DNA of 24,810 nt from Roseiarcus sp043784465 (GTDB taxonomy: Bacteria; Pseudomonadota; Alphaproteobacteria; Rhizobiales; Beijerinckiaceae), in contig JAYVYJ010000173.1 in assembly GCA_043784465.1 (NCBI GenBank), positions 1 to 24,810 of the forward strand. The letters run 5' to 3'. A program made the position numbers and the translations under genes. This document shows positions 16,178 through 23,392 of this stretch, piece by piece. Every line of letters starts with the position of its first letter. The stretch's first letter is position 1. A model generated the notes under the pieces. That model did no database searches, was not told the origin of the DNA, and saw only the letters and a list, made by a program, of their open reading frames with translations.

Positions 16178-16359
16178 CGCGCCTGCGGCACGAAGGGCGC
16201 CAGGGCCGCTGCAGGATGTTAGTGCGTCGCGTGATCGCCGAGGGGCGGGCAACAGAATCACAGATCGCAGCAAAGCGTCGAGACCCTCTCCAAATAGGGT
16301 TGGGCCGCTCGACGGCTCCGCAAAACCGCCTAGCCGCGCTCCATCGAAATCCGCGACTG

Positions 16360-16760
16360 GCGGCGCCGCTGGATCAGCAGCCGTCGCCTCCCGCTCCACG
16401 CCGGGCGTGGAGATGTCGTTGCGCTCGCCGTCGCCCTCGATCCACAGCGTGCAAAGCCCCTGGTCGCTCGCCATTCGGCGCCGCTGCAACACGGTCGCCC
16501 CCTACGGAGCCTGCGCCGTCAAGCAAAACTCGGCGAACGGCCTCGCGCCCAGCGAGTCTCGATAGGCGGCCACATCTTCGCACGCCGCAACGGGGCGAGC
16601 GCGTTTTACCCGCCCGGCCGCCCCGATCCACGAGGCGAGCGCCGGCACCCCTCGCCGGACGCCGCTCGACCTTTTGCAGAACCTCGACCACCGCGCGGGT
16701 CGTTTGCAGCAGGCGGGTCGGTTGCGGCGCCGCAAGAGTTCCCCACGCCGCGCAACATGC
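16360..16760 (-). pseudogene. Possible decayed gene in the 16178-16847 gap (tentative)
   Basis: The 670 bases between the EcfG promoter and phaR hold no intact gene. On the minus strand, however, protein-like pieces line up with a frame change and a stop. One frame (about 16760-16610) reads TLAAPQPTRLLQTTRAVVEV and on to LQKVERRP. Another (about 16620-16360) reads VAACEDVAAYRDSLGARPF, AEFCLTAQAP, an in-frame TAG at 16502-16504, then VLQRRRMASDQGLCTLWIEG. Third-position G+C is about 80-90% in parts of these pieces, as in real genes here, and falls off beyond 16360. I recognise no family. It could be a frameshifted small gene or simply chance open frames in G+C-rich DNA. Confidence 0.25.
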
Positions 16761-16847
16761 CCCTTCGCAACCGCAAAATACGTGTTTCCCCCGCGTCGGA
16801 TTCCGCCTAATCTGCTGCCGTAGGGTTCAACGTTACAGGCGTCCGAC

Positions 16848-17423
16848 ATGGCGAACGGGTCCACTCCGATCACGATCAAGAAATACGCCAATCGTCGGCT
16901 CTACAATACCGCATCCAGTTCTTATGTGACCTTGGCGGATCTGGCCAAAATGGTGAAGTCCGGCGACGACTTCATGGTCCACGACGCCAAGACCAACGAC
17001 GACATCACCCGCTCGGTGCTAACCCAGATCATCTTCGAGCAGGAAGGCGTCGAGGGCCAGTCTCTGCTGCCCATCGCGTTCCTGCGACAGGTCATCCGCT
17101 TTTATGGCGAGAGCGTGCAGGCGCTGCTGCCGAGTTACCTGGAATATTCCATTGACCGTTTCTCGGGCGAACAACAAAAGATGCGCGACAGCATGTCGAG
17201 CGCGCTTGACCCTGGCCGCTATCCGGCGGGTTCGTTCGGCGCTTTGCAGGAAATGACTCGGCAGAATCTGGCCGCGTTCAACAAGGCGCTCGGCATGTTT
17301 GCGCCTTTCACCCCCGGCGCGCCCCCGACCGCCCCCAAGGAGCCGTCCAACGACCTCACCGACCTGCGTGACCAGCTTGCCCAGATGAAGCGCCGGCTCG
17401 ACGACATGAGCGAGAAAAAGTGA
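16848..17423 (+). CDS. phaR: Polyhydroxyalkanoate synthesis regulator PhaR
   Basis: A 191-residue PhaR. The N-terminal PHB/PHA accumulation regulator DNA-binding domain opens with ITIKKYANRRLYNTASSSYV and TLADLAKMVKSGDDFMVHDA, nearly invariant in the family. The central PHB_acc region (LTQIIFEQEGVEGQSLLPIA, then FLRQVIRFYGESVQALLPSY) is repeated only once before a Pro/Ala-rich linker and a short C-terminal coiled coil (LRDQLAQMKRRLDDMSEKK). PhaR binds nascent PHA granules and, when free, represses phasin and PHA genes including its own. The ATG at 16848 has AGG about 9 bases upstream. It stands alone, not beside phaAB or phaC, and is convergent with the EAL gene with only 34 bases between their stops. 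The organism therefore probably stores PHB. Confidence 0.95.
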   Translation: MANGSTPITIKKYANRRLYNTASSSYVTLADLAKMVKSGDDFMVHDAKTNDDITRSVLTQIIFEQEGVEGQSLLPIAFLRQVIRFYGESVQALLPSYLEYSIDRFSGEQQKMRDSMSSALDPGRYPAGSFGALQEMTRQNLAAFNKALGMFAPFTPGAPPTAPKEPSNDLTDLRDQLAQMKRRLDDMSEKK

Positions 17424-17457
17424 CGGCAAGGCACCGTAACTCGCCGCCGGCCGCCCT

Positions 17458-19137
17458 TTAAGCCGTCGCTCGCACCGATCCGGCCTCCGGCGTCTCGGCG
17501 CGGCCGATGTAATGGCCCTGAAGGTAATCGACGCCCCATTCGGTGAGCAATCTCGCCGATTCCTCGTCCTCCACCCATTCCGCCACCGTCAGGATGTCGA
17601 GATGGCGCGCGAGCGAAGCCAGCGTGCGCACGAAGAAGCGATCGTCCGCGGAACCCGCCAGCCCGGCCACGAACGCCCCGTCGATCTTGACCATATCGAC
17701 GCCGAGGCTTCGCAGATTGCGGAACGAGGTGTGGCCCGCGCCGAAATCGTCCATCGCCACGCGAACGCCCAAAGCCTTGATGCGCTGAAGAATTTGCGCA
17801 AGCTCGGCCACGTTCTCAACCGCCTGCGACTCCACGATCTCAATCGTCAGCCGCTCGGCGGCGCCGGGCGCGGCGGCGAGGCGCGCGCGAAGTCGGTCGC
17901 ACCAGTCGGGAGAGCGCAGCGAAGCCACCGAGGCGTTCATCGACAAGAGCCGCCCGGGATCGGCGGCCAGACGCGCGCAGACGAGATCCGCCACACGCTC
18001 GTCGATCATCTCGACAAGTCCGACCCTTTCGGCGGCGGGGATCATCGCGTCCGAGCCCAGCAGCGCGCCGTCCTCCATGCGTAGCCGGGCGAGAGCCTCC
18101 TCGAACGGCGGCAGGCCCGGATGGGCGGGCACGATCGGCTGGAAGGCCAGCAGCAAGCGGCGATCGTTGAGCGCGGCGACGATCTCGTCGGAGACGAACG
18201 CGTCGCGGCGGCGCGTCTCCGCCGCCGCCTCGTCGGGCGCGAACACCGCCACCCGCGAGGAATCGCTGGTCTGCGCATAAGCCTCGTCGGCGCGCTGGTG
18301 CAGCAGATGCGCGGTGCGGCCATGGCGCGGACTCAGCGCCACGCCGACGCGGATTTTCGCGCGCAGCGGCCCCGCGACGGTGGCGTGACTTTGGGCCTCG
18401 GCGCGAGCGGCGATTCGCGAAGCGGCGACGCCGGGCTGGTCGGCGCCCGACAGCGAGACCAGCAGCGCGAATTTGCCGCCCGAGTAGCGCACCAGCCGGT
18501 CGCCGCCGCGCAGGCCCCTCGCGAGCGTACGCCCGACGCCCGCGATCACCTCGTCGGCCGCGTCATATCCGGCGCCGGCGTTGATCTCGGCGAGATTGGC
18601 CAGGCCCACGACCATCAGGGCCAGCGCGCTGTCGGGCGCGCGCGGCTCCGCCCCGCGCAGATCGACGAAGGCGTTGAAGGCCGCGCGGGACGCCAGCGTC
18701 GTTTCGCCCGGCACCGCGTCCGCCCCCGCCATCCGCCCTGTCACGCGCAGCAGGCCGTGCGCACGGACGGGCCGTCCGGAAGCGTCGGCGAACCAGCGTC
18801 CAAAATCTTCGACAACGAGAATTTCGCCCCGGACGCCGCGCAGGCGATATTGCGCGCGATAGAGCGCTCCGCCGCCCTCATCGACCGAAGCGCTCTCGAA
18901 AATCGCACGGTATCGGGTGGTGTCGGATTCGGCGGCGACGAGCGCGGCGAAATCGGCTCCGGACGCGACGTCGCCCGGTTCCAGGCCGCGCAATGTCAGC
19001 GCCGCGTTGGGGCCCCAGCGCAGCCGGTCGCTGGGAATGTCCCAATCATAGACGACCGCCTCGAGCGCGCCCAGAATCGCGGCGGGATCGGAGGCCTCGC
19101 GCGGCGGCCCGTCCGGCTGAGAGATGGCTTCGTCCAA
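17458..19137 (-). CDS. EAL-domain c-di-GMP phosphodiesterase with PAS-like and degenerate GGDEF domains
   Basis: A 559-residue predicted cytosolic protein with no membrane segment. An N-terminal PAS-like domain (about 20-135; VVYDWDIPSDRLRWGPNAAL) is followed by a GGDEF-like domain (about 145-300) whose active site reads SGGKF (219-223), so diguanylate cyclase activity is unlikely although GTP binding could remain. The EAL domain (about 315-550) looks complete: FQPIV, EAL at 347-349, Asn 401, the IEIVES glutamates, DDFGAG (463-468), Lys 484, AEWVE with Glu 520, and Gln 540. It should hydrolyse c-di-GMP and so lower biofilm or polysaccharide output. The start is a TTG at 19135-19137 (GGGG 9 bases upstream), chosen because no ATG or GTG lies before the PAS region; the N-terminus is therefore less certain. 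Confidence 0.9.
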   Translation of the reverse strand: MDEAISQPDGPPREASDPAAILGALEAVVYDWDIPSDRLRWGPNAALTLRGLEPGDVASGADFAALVAAESDTTRYRAIFESASVDEGGGALYRAQYRLRGVRGEILVVEDFGRWFADASGRPVRAHGLLRVTGRMAGADAVPGETTLASRAAFNAFVDLRGAEPRAPDSALALMVVGLANLAEINAGAGYDAADEVIAGVGRTLARGLRGGDRLVRYSGGKFALLVSLSGADQPGVAASRIAARAEAQSHATVAGPLRAKIRVGVALSPRHGRTAHLLHQRADEAYAQTSDSSRVAVFAPDEAAAETRRRDAFVSDEIVAALNDRRLLLAFQPIVPAHPGLPPFEEALARLRMEDGALLGSDAMIPAAERVGLVEMIDERVADLVCARLAADPGRLLSMNASVASLRSPDWCDRLRARLAAAPGAAERLTIEIVESQAVENVAELAQILQRIKALGVRVAMDDFGAGHTSFRNLRSLGVDMVKIDGAFVAGLAGSADDRFFVRTLASLARHLDILTVAEWVEDEESARLLTEWGVDYLQGHYIGRAETPEAGSVRATA

Positions 19138-19231
19138 ACCGCAACGCCCCTGCCCGCCCCGGCGCGGCGGCGCACCGTCGGGCAGCTGGACACTGCGGTC
19201 CCAACGGTTAACGGCGTCCTAATTCGCAGCT

Positions 19232-20002
19232 TCAGAAACTGTCCTTGCGACGGCGGATTTCCGCGAACACTTGCGCCGGATCGGCCCCTTCGAGGCCGAG
19301 CGCCTTTTGCACGGAGGCGACTTCGGCGCGCAAAAACGGATTGGCGGCGAGTTCGAGCGCGATGGTCGTCGGCAGCGTCGGCTTGCCAATCGCGCGCAAC
19401 GCCGTCACCGCCCCGGCGCGCGCCTTGAGGTCGGCGTTGTCGGGCTCGATCGACAAGGCGAAACGGGCGTTGGACTGGGTGTATTCGTGGCCGCAATAGA
19501 CCTGGGTTTCGCCCGGCAGATCGGCGAGCTTCACCAGCGACGACCACATCACCGGCAGCGGCGTCTCCAGCACGCGCCCGCAGCCCAGCGAAAACAGCGT
19601 GTCGCCCGCAAACAGGATTTCGTCGTCCTCGAACAGGTAGACGATGTGCCCGGCGGTGTGGCCCGGCGTCTCTATCACACGCGCTCGAAGCGCGCCGATC
19701 TCGACGTAATCGCCCTCTTGCACTTGTGCGTCGAGCCCGCCGATGCGGGCGGCCTCCTTCGCAGGCCCGACGACCCGGAGGCCGGGGAACGCCTCGCGCA
19801 CGGCGGAAATTCCCTGCACGTGGTCGGCATGATGATGGGTGACCAGAATGTCGCTGATCGTCCAGCCCTGCTCGCGGGCCGCCGCCACCACGGCGGCGCC
19901 GTCGGGCGCGTCTATCGACGCGGTGCGCCCGGAACCGGAATCGTGGATGAGCGCGCCGAAATTGTCGCTCAGGCAGGGAAATTGAAACACATGCGTCGTC
20001 AT
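19232..20002 (-). CDS. gloB: Hydroxyacylglutathione hydrolase (glyoxalase II)
   Basis: A 256-residue metallo-beta-lactamase-fold enzyme that hydrolyses S-lactoylglutathione to lactate and glutathione, completing methylglyoxal detoxification in the cytosol. The binuclear metal site is complete: THHHADH (55-61), the PGHTAGH His 115, FAGDTLF Asp 134, and YCGHEYT His 172. The C-terminal HAGH domain carries NARFALSIEPDN and the basic glutathione-binding tail ending in RRRKDSF. Length and motif spacing fit GloB rather than generic beta-lactamase-fold proteins. The ATG at 20000-20002 has AAGGA 6 bases upstream. It is divergent from a methyltransferase gene, a pairing I recall from many Hyphomicrobiales. 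Its stop is 94 bases from the start codon of the EAL gene, which lies downstream on the same strand. Confidence 0.95.
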   Translation of the reverse strand: MTTHVFQFPCLSDNFGALIHDSGSGRTASIDAPDGAAVVAAAREQGWTISDILVTHHHADHVQGISAVREAFPGLRVVGPAKEAARIGGLDAQVQEGDYVEIGALRARVIETPGHTAGHIVYLFEDDEILFAGDTLFSLGCGRVLETPLPVMWSSLVKLADLPGETQVYCGHEYTQSNARFALSIEPDNADLKARAGAVTALRAIGKPTLPTTIALELAANPFLRAEVASVQKALGLEGADPAQVFAEIRRRKDSF

Positions 20003-20032
20003 GACGGTTCCTTACGGGTCGCCCGGCGCTCC

Positions 20033-20061
20033 CATAGCCTGTCGCGCCGCGCGAGGCTATG
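20033..20061. promoter_or_regulatory. 29-bp dyad in the gloB / methyltransferase divergent region
   Basis: CATAGCCT (20033-20040) and AGGCTATG (20054-20061) are perfect 8-base inverted arms around a 13-base G/C spacer, centred in the 112-base gap between the two divergent start codons. The outer half of each arm supplies a TATG that could overlap a -10 element in either direction. It could be an operator for a dimeric regulator, or an RNA hairpin. No regulator gene is adjacent, and chance cannot be excluded. Confidence 0.4.
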
Positions 20062-20114
20062 CTGTTCGCGCCACGGCGGCATTACGCCCGCACAGAGGGG
20101 TTGCGGACAAGGGA

Positions 20115-20855
20115 ATGACGCTCGACGTTCACGAACTCAGCGCCTTTTACGCGTCCCCGCTGGGTGAGGCCACAAGGCGTCTGATCGGTCGCGTGCTGCG
20201 CGGGCGCTGGGATCATTGCCGAGGCCTGTCGGTAATGGGATTCGGTTTTTGCGGACCCTATCTCGACCGTTTCCGCGAAGAAGCGAGCCGCACCGTCTCG
20301 CTGGCGCCGGCGGCGCTGGGCGCGTCGGCCTGGCCGGCCTCGGGCCGCGCAGCCAGCGCGCTCGTCGTGGGCGACATGTTGCCGTTGCCCGACGCCTGCA
20401 TCGACCGCGTGCTTATCGCGCATGGGCTGGAGACGGCGGAGCCGCCGGGCGCGCTGCTCGAAGAAATCTGGCGGGTGCTGGCGCCGGAGGGGCGCGCGAT
20501 CCTCGTGGCGCCGTCGCGGCGCGGCGTATGGGCGCGGGTCGACGGCACGCCGTTCGGCCACGGGCAGCCGTTTTCACGCGGCCAACTTCGCGATCTCGTG
20601 CGTGACGCCGCGTTCTCGGCGGTGTTCTGGGGCGAGGCGCTCTATGCGCCGCCGTTCCGCAGTCGCGTTCTGGTCGAATGGAGCCCCGCCATCGAGCGCG
20701 TCGGCGCGGCGCTGGGGCTGCCGTTCGCGGGCGTGCATATCGTGGAGGCGATCAAACAGGTTCCCCGTCCTGTCAGCGCACGGCGCGTGGCGCGGCGACC
20801 GCAACTGCGCATCGAACATACGCTCGCCCCAACGGCTAGTCGCGAAGGTCTGTAA
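20115..20855 (+). CDS. Class I SAM-dependent methyltransferase
   Basis: A 246-residue methyltransferase. It begins MTLDVHELSAFYASPLGEAT; the SAM-binding glycine-rich turn is GFGFCGPY, followed by an acidic strand region VVGDMLPLPDACIDRVLIAH typical of Methyltransf_11 proteins and VLAPEGRAILVAPSRRGVWA, the post-motif strand. A conserved GQPFSRGQLRDLVRDAAF segment and a basic C-terminus follow. This type sits beside gloB in many alphaproteobacteria; its substrate is not known. The frame stays open upstream to about 20001, but I choose the ATG at 20115 because the preceding sequence is promoter-like and family proteins start at this point; the ribosome-binding site (AAGG two bases upstream, GAGGGG further out) is poor. 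Function beyond methyl transfer is not inferable. Confidence 0.82.
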   Translation: MTLDVHELSAFYASPLGEATRRLIGRVLRGRWDHCRGLSVMGFGFCGPYLDRFREEASRTVSLAPAALGASAWPASGRAASALVVGDMLPLPDACIDRVLIAHGLETAEPPGALLEEIWRVLAPEGRAILVAPSRRGVWARVDGTPFGHGQPFSRGQLRDLVRDAAFSAVFWGEALYAPPFRSRVLVEWSPAIERVGAALGLPFAGVHIVEAIKQVPRPVSARRVARRPQLRIEHTLAPTASREGL

Positions 20856-20918
20856 GCCGATTGGCGCCGGCGCCGGGTTCGTGCTTTTTAGGGCGGATCG
20901 AACCGCCCCGGGGGAACC

Positions 20919-21542
20919 ATGTCCGACCATCTCCTCGTCCTGCTCCGCCATGGGCAGAGCGACTGGAACCTGAAGAATCTGTTCACCGGCTGGAAGGACC
21001 CGGATTTGACCGAAACCGGCGTCTCGGAAGCGCGCGAGGCGGGTCGGCGACTAAAAGCGAAGGGCCTCGCGTTCGACACCTGCTTCACCTCGGCGCTGTC
21101 GCGCGCGCAGCGCACGCTCACCTTGGCGTTAGGAGAACTTGGCCAAACCCGCCTGCCCACCGTTAGCGATGTCGCGCTCAACGAACGCGATTACGGCGAT
21201 CTTTCGGGCCTCAACAAGGACGACGCGCGCATGCGATGGGGCGAAGATCAGGTGCACGTATGGCGGCGCAGCTACGACGTTGCTCCTCCCGGCGGCGAAA
21301 GCCTCAAAGACACCGTAGCGCGCGTGCTGCCGTATTATTGCCAGCACATCCTGCCCGCCGTGCTGCGCGGTCAGCGAGTGTTGGTGGCCGCGCACGGCAA
21401 TTCCCTGCGCGCATTGGTGATGGTGCTCGACGGACTCACGCCCGCCACCATTCCCTCGATGGAGTTGGCGACGGGCGTGCCGCTAGTCTACCGGCTGAAG
21501 GCGGATTCAACGGTGTCGTCGAAAGAGGTGTTGGCCGATTGA
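20919..21542 (+). CDS. gpmA: 2,3-bisphosphoglycerate-dependent phosphoglycerate mutase
   Basis: A 207-residue cofactor-dependent phosphoglycerate mutase, interconverting 3- and 2-phosphoglycerate in glycolysis/gluconeogenesis. It has the LLRHGQSDWN motif with phospho-accepting His 11, TGWKDPDLTETG, SRAQRTL, NERDYGDLSGLNK with the catalytic Glu 89, and AAHGNSLRAL with His 159. Length fits the short alphaproteobacterial dPGM form, lacking the longer C-terminal part of the E. coli enzyme (about 250 residues). The ATG at 20919 follows GGGGGAA with 2-base spacing; there is a 63-base gap from the methyltransferase stop, so co-transcription is possible. The stop codon is embedded in a strong hairpin that separates it from the convergent ferritin-like gene. 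Confidence 0.95.
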   Translation: MSDHLLVLLRHGQSDWNLKNLFTGWKDPDLTETGVSEAREAGRRLKAKGLAFDTCFTSALSRAQRTLTLALGELGQTRLPTVSDVALNERDYGDLSGLNKDDARMRWGEDQVHVWRRSYDVAPPGGESLKDTVARVLPYYCQHILPAVLRGQRVLVAAHGNSLRALVMVLDGLTPATIPSMELATGVPLVYRLKADSTVSSKEVLAD

Positions 21543-21565
21543 GCGGGGCGCAATCCGCCCCGCTC
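21541..21565. terminator. Perfect 10-bp hairpin between convergent genes
   Basis: GAGCGGGGCG (21541-21550), loop CAATC, CGCCCCGCTC (21556-21565) is a perfect 10-base-pair, almost all-G/C stem. It begins inside the gpmA stop codon and ends seven bases before the end of the convergent ferritin-like gene. Neither side has a real T-run, so it is probably a bidirectional, U-poor terminator or an mRNA 3'-end stabiliser. Confidence 0.65.
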
Positions 21566-21572
21566 GTCTGCG

Positions 21573-22511
21573 TCAGCTCACGATCGTGCCGTTGAGGCCG
21601 TTCGGGAAGAACAGGCCCTTGCTCGCGTTGACGCCGCCGTAAACGATGTTGAGCACCTGACGCGTGGTGCGATCATAAGCGATGGAATTGTTGTTGCCCG
21701 CGCCGTTTTGCGGATCGCTGGCGAGCACGATGTGGGGATATTGGTTGTTGCCCACGCCCTGATCGTCGAGGTTCGCGGTGCCATAGGTGCCGTCCAGCTG
21801 CGCACGCAGCTTCGAGATCGCCGCCGTCTGCTGCATGTAACCGTTGGCGAAGAGCACCGTGCGAACCAATCCGGCATGATAGGCCTCAACGGCGAGAATG
21901 CCCGCCGCCGCGTCTAGATACGCGGGGTTTGTGATCAGCGTCGCCGCGCCGTGATAGGCGGATACGCCGACGTCCTCGAAGACGTAAGAGGCGAGAAGGA
22001 AGCTGAAGTCGTCGGCGAAAGGATCGAAGTTGTTGCTCAACCCTGTGAGCTGGCCGAGGGCGACAAAGCTGTTCTTGAGATCGATCACCGGCTCGTTGAC
22101 CGCATTCGAACCCAGCGCCGAGCGCAGGAACAGAACGTGGCGGCGCTCTTCGACGGCGATTTCCTGAGCATAGGCGGCGATCAGCGGCGAGGTGAAATTG
22201 ACCTTGCGGCCTCCGATCACCGTAGACGTGGAATTACCCGTATTTACTGCGCCCAACCCAAAGCCGGTGACTGCGCGGCTGTAAAACTCCGCTTCCAGAT
22301 ATTCAAGATTCAACGCGAACTGCAGAATGGCGACGTCGATGTTGGCCGCAGACGCGCGATTGACGCCGCCTCCGAGCACGCCGAGAGCCGTCGCTCCGGC
22401 GGCGGCCGCGCCGAACCCGCCCATGAAGCCACGGCGGCCGCTGTTGGTCGGCGTGTCGGATTGAAGCGCGGCTTTCCGCGCGCGACGACGGGCGATCAGA
22501 TTATTGAGCAT
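21573..22511 (-). CDS. Tat-exported ferritin-like domain / desiccation-related protein
   Basis: A 312-residue protein of the Ferritin_2 / Pcc13-62 desiccation-related family. A long basic n-region (MLNNLIARRRARKAALQ) precedes a twin-arginine signal, GRRGFMGGFGAAAAGATALG (RR at 26-27), so export is probably folded and Tat-dependent. The mature part is a four-helix ferritin-like bundle with carboxylate/His candidates in NLEYLEAEFYSRA (about 68-80), EIAVEERRHVLFLRSA (about 117-132), SYVFEDVGVSAYHGA (about 175-189) and ILAVEAYHAGLVRTVLF (about 205-221). The C-terminal 80 residues are Asn/Gly-rich. The ATG at 22509-22511 has GGGGAAA upstream; an earlier in-frame start would lengthen an already long n-region. 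Whether it binds iron or manganese is unproven. No EcfG-type promoter was found upstream. Confidence 0.85.
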   Translation of the reverse strand: MLNNLIARRRARKAALQSDTPTNSGRRGFMGGFGAAAAGATALGVLGGGVNRASAANIDVAILQFALNLEYLEAEFYSRAVTGFGLGAVNTGNSTSTVIGGRKVNFTSPLIAAYAQEIAVEERRHVLFLRSALGSNAVNEPVIDLKNSFVALGQLTGLSNNFDPFADDFSFLLASYVFEDVGVSAYHGAATLITNPAYLDAAAGILAVEAYHAGLVRTVLFANGYMQQTAAISKLRAQLDGTYGTANLDDQGVGNNQYPHIVLASDPQNGAGNNNSIAYDRTTRQVLNIVYGGVNASKGLFFPNGLNGTIVS

Positions 22512-22901
22512 TGAACGTTTCCCCGAAACTGAAAAAAGCTCGGTCTCGCACGTCATGTACGAAGCGCCGACGAGGCCGCCGCGCGACCTACCAAATCATT
22601 ACTCGCGGTTAACGTTAGGGTTTCGCGGCCCGTTGAAATCGTCGAACACAGGTACGTGAACGGTCTCGGGAGGGCGCAGGGCGCTACGGGCAAAGGGGCG
22701 AGACAGGACGTCGATCATCTCCCCTCAGGACGTGCGCCAGAGGCGCGTCCTGCTCGATGGGGCGCCCTTTCGTCGAAAGCCTCCTGATCTGAACGCGCGC
22801 GACAGAACTGTGGAAGGCGAGGCGGAAGGCGCGCCTGCCCGCCACGACGTTCCCCACCCTCCATCAGGCCGCCCGAGAGCCGCTCGCAGAATATACGAGC
22901 C
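22512..22901. other. 390-base gene-free region upstream of the ferritin-like gene
   Basis: No convincing gene in either direction. It should contain the promoter of the ferritin-like gene and the 3' end of the tadA transcript. It holds the octamer CAGGACGT twice (22704-22711 and 22726-22733), a bulged hairpin (listed separately), and a short palindrome CTTTCG-T-CGAAAG (22767-22779). The part nearest the ferritin-like gene (22590-22620) is comparatively A/T-rich, as promoters are, but no standard -35/-10 pair stands out. Confidence 0.5.
22726..22752. repeat. Bulged inverted repeat (hairpin) between tadA and the ferritin-like gene
   Basis: CAGGAC-GT-GCGCC, loop AGA, GGCGC-GTCCTG gives 6 plus 5 base pairs with a two-base bulge. 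It lies about 150 bases beyond the tadA stop with no T-run on either strand. It may be a distal terminator, an RNA-processing element or part of a small extragenic repeat; one copy does not decide. Confidence 0.5.
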
Positions 22902-23345
22902 CTAGCGCCTTTCGCGGAAAAATTGACGTAGCAGTTCGGCGGCCTCCGTCTCCCGGATGCCGCCATAGACCTCGGGCCTGTGCAAACAGTCCGGCTGGGC
23001 GAACATGCGCGGGCCGTTTTCGACGGCGCCGCCCTTGGCGTCATAGGCGGCGAAGTAAAGCCGCCGCAGCCGGGCATGGCCAATGGCGCCCGCGCACATC
23101 GCGCAGGGCTCCAGGGTTACATAAAGATCGCAGTCGGTCAGGCGGAAATTGCCGAGCGCTTGGGCCGCCGCGCGAATGGCGAGGATTTCGGCGTGGGCGG
23201 TTGGATCGTTGTCGCCACGGGTGCGGTTGCCTGCGCGCGCGATTACGACGCCAGCCCGCGTCACCGCCGCGCCGATGGGCGCTTCGCCCCGCGCGTGCGC
23301 CGCCCGCGCCTCTGCGAAGGCCGCCCCGAACGCGTCTTGCCCCAT
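22902..23345 (-). CDS. tadA: tRNA-specific adenosine(34) deaminase
   Basis: A 147-residue zinc-dependent deaminase converting A34 to inosine in the wobble position of tRNA-Arg(ACG), an essential step in decoding CGN codons. The signature is complete: HAE (51-53) within PTAHAEILAIRAA, and PCAMC (80-84) within TLEPCAMCAGAIGHARL, supplying one His and two Cys zinc ligands and the proton-shuttling Glu. GNFRLTDCDLYVTLEPCAM and YFAAYDAKGGAVENG are characteristic of TadA rather than of guanine or cytosine deaminases. I start at the ATG at 23343-23345, preceded by GAGGAG at 3 bases; an in-frame TTG at 23369 is the longer alternative. It is divergent from the pseudouridine synthase gene with 47 bases between starts, so both tRNA/rRNA-modification genes share one promoter region. 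Confidence 0.94.
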   Translation of the reverse strand: MGQDAFGAAFAEARAAHARGEAPIGAAVTRAGVVIARAGNRTRGDNDPTAHAEILAIRAAAQALGNFRLTDCDLYVTLEPCAMCAGAIGHARLRRLYFAAYDAKGGAVENGPRMFAQPDCLHRPEVYGGIRETEAAELLRQFFRERR

Positions 23346-23392
23346 GTTCTCCTCGCGCGACAGGGTCAAACGAAACTGCTAGAGCGGCGCGC

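Noticed and set aside
15696..16565. 289-codon plus-strand open frame in the gene-poor region
   Set aside because: It overlaps the small exported-protein gene, its promoter and its terminator on the other strand and reads as Arg/Ser/Pro-rich filler with no motif.
16812..16823. CTGC-N4-GTAG just upstream of phaR, near the reported PhaR operator form CTGC-N3/4-GCAG
   Set aside because: One half-site is mismatched, and so short a motif is common in G+C-rich DNA; autoregulation is plausible but not shown by this.
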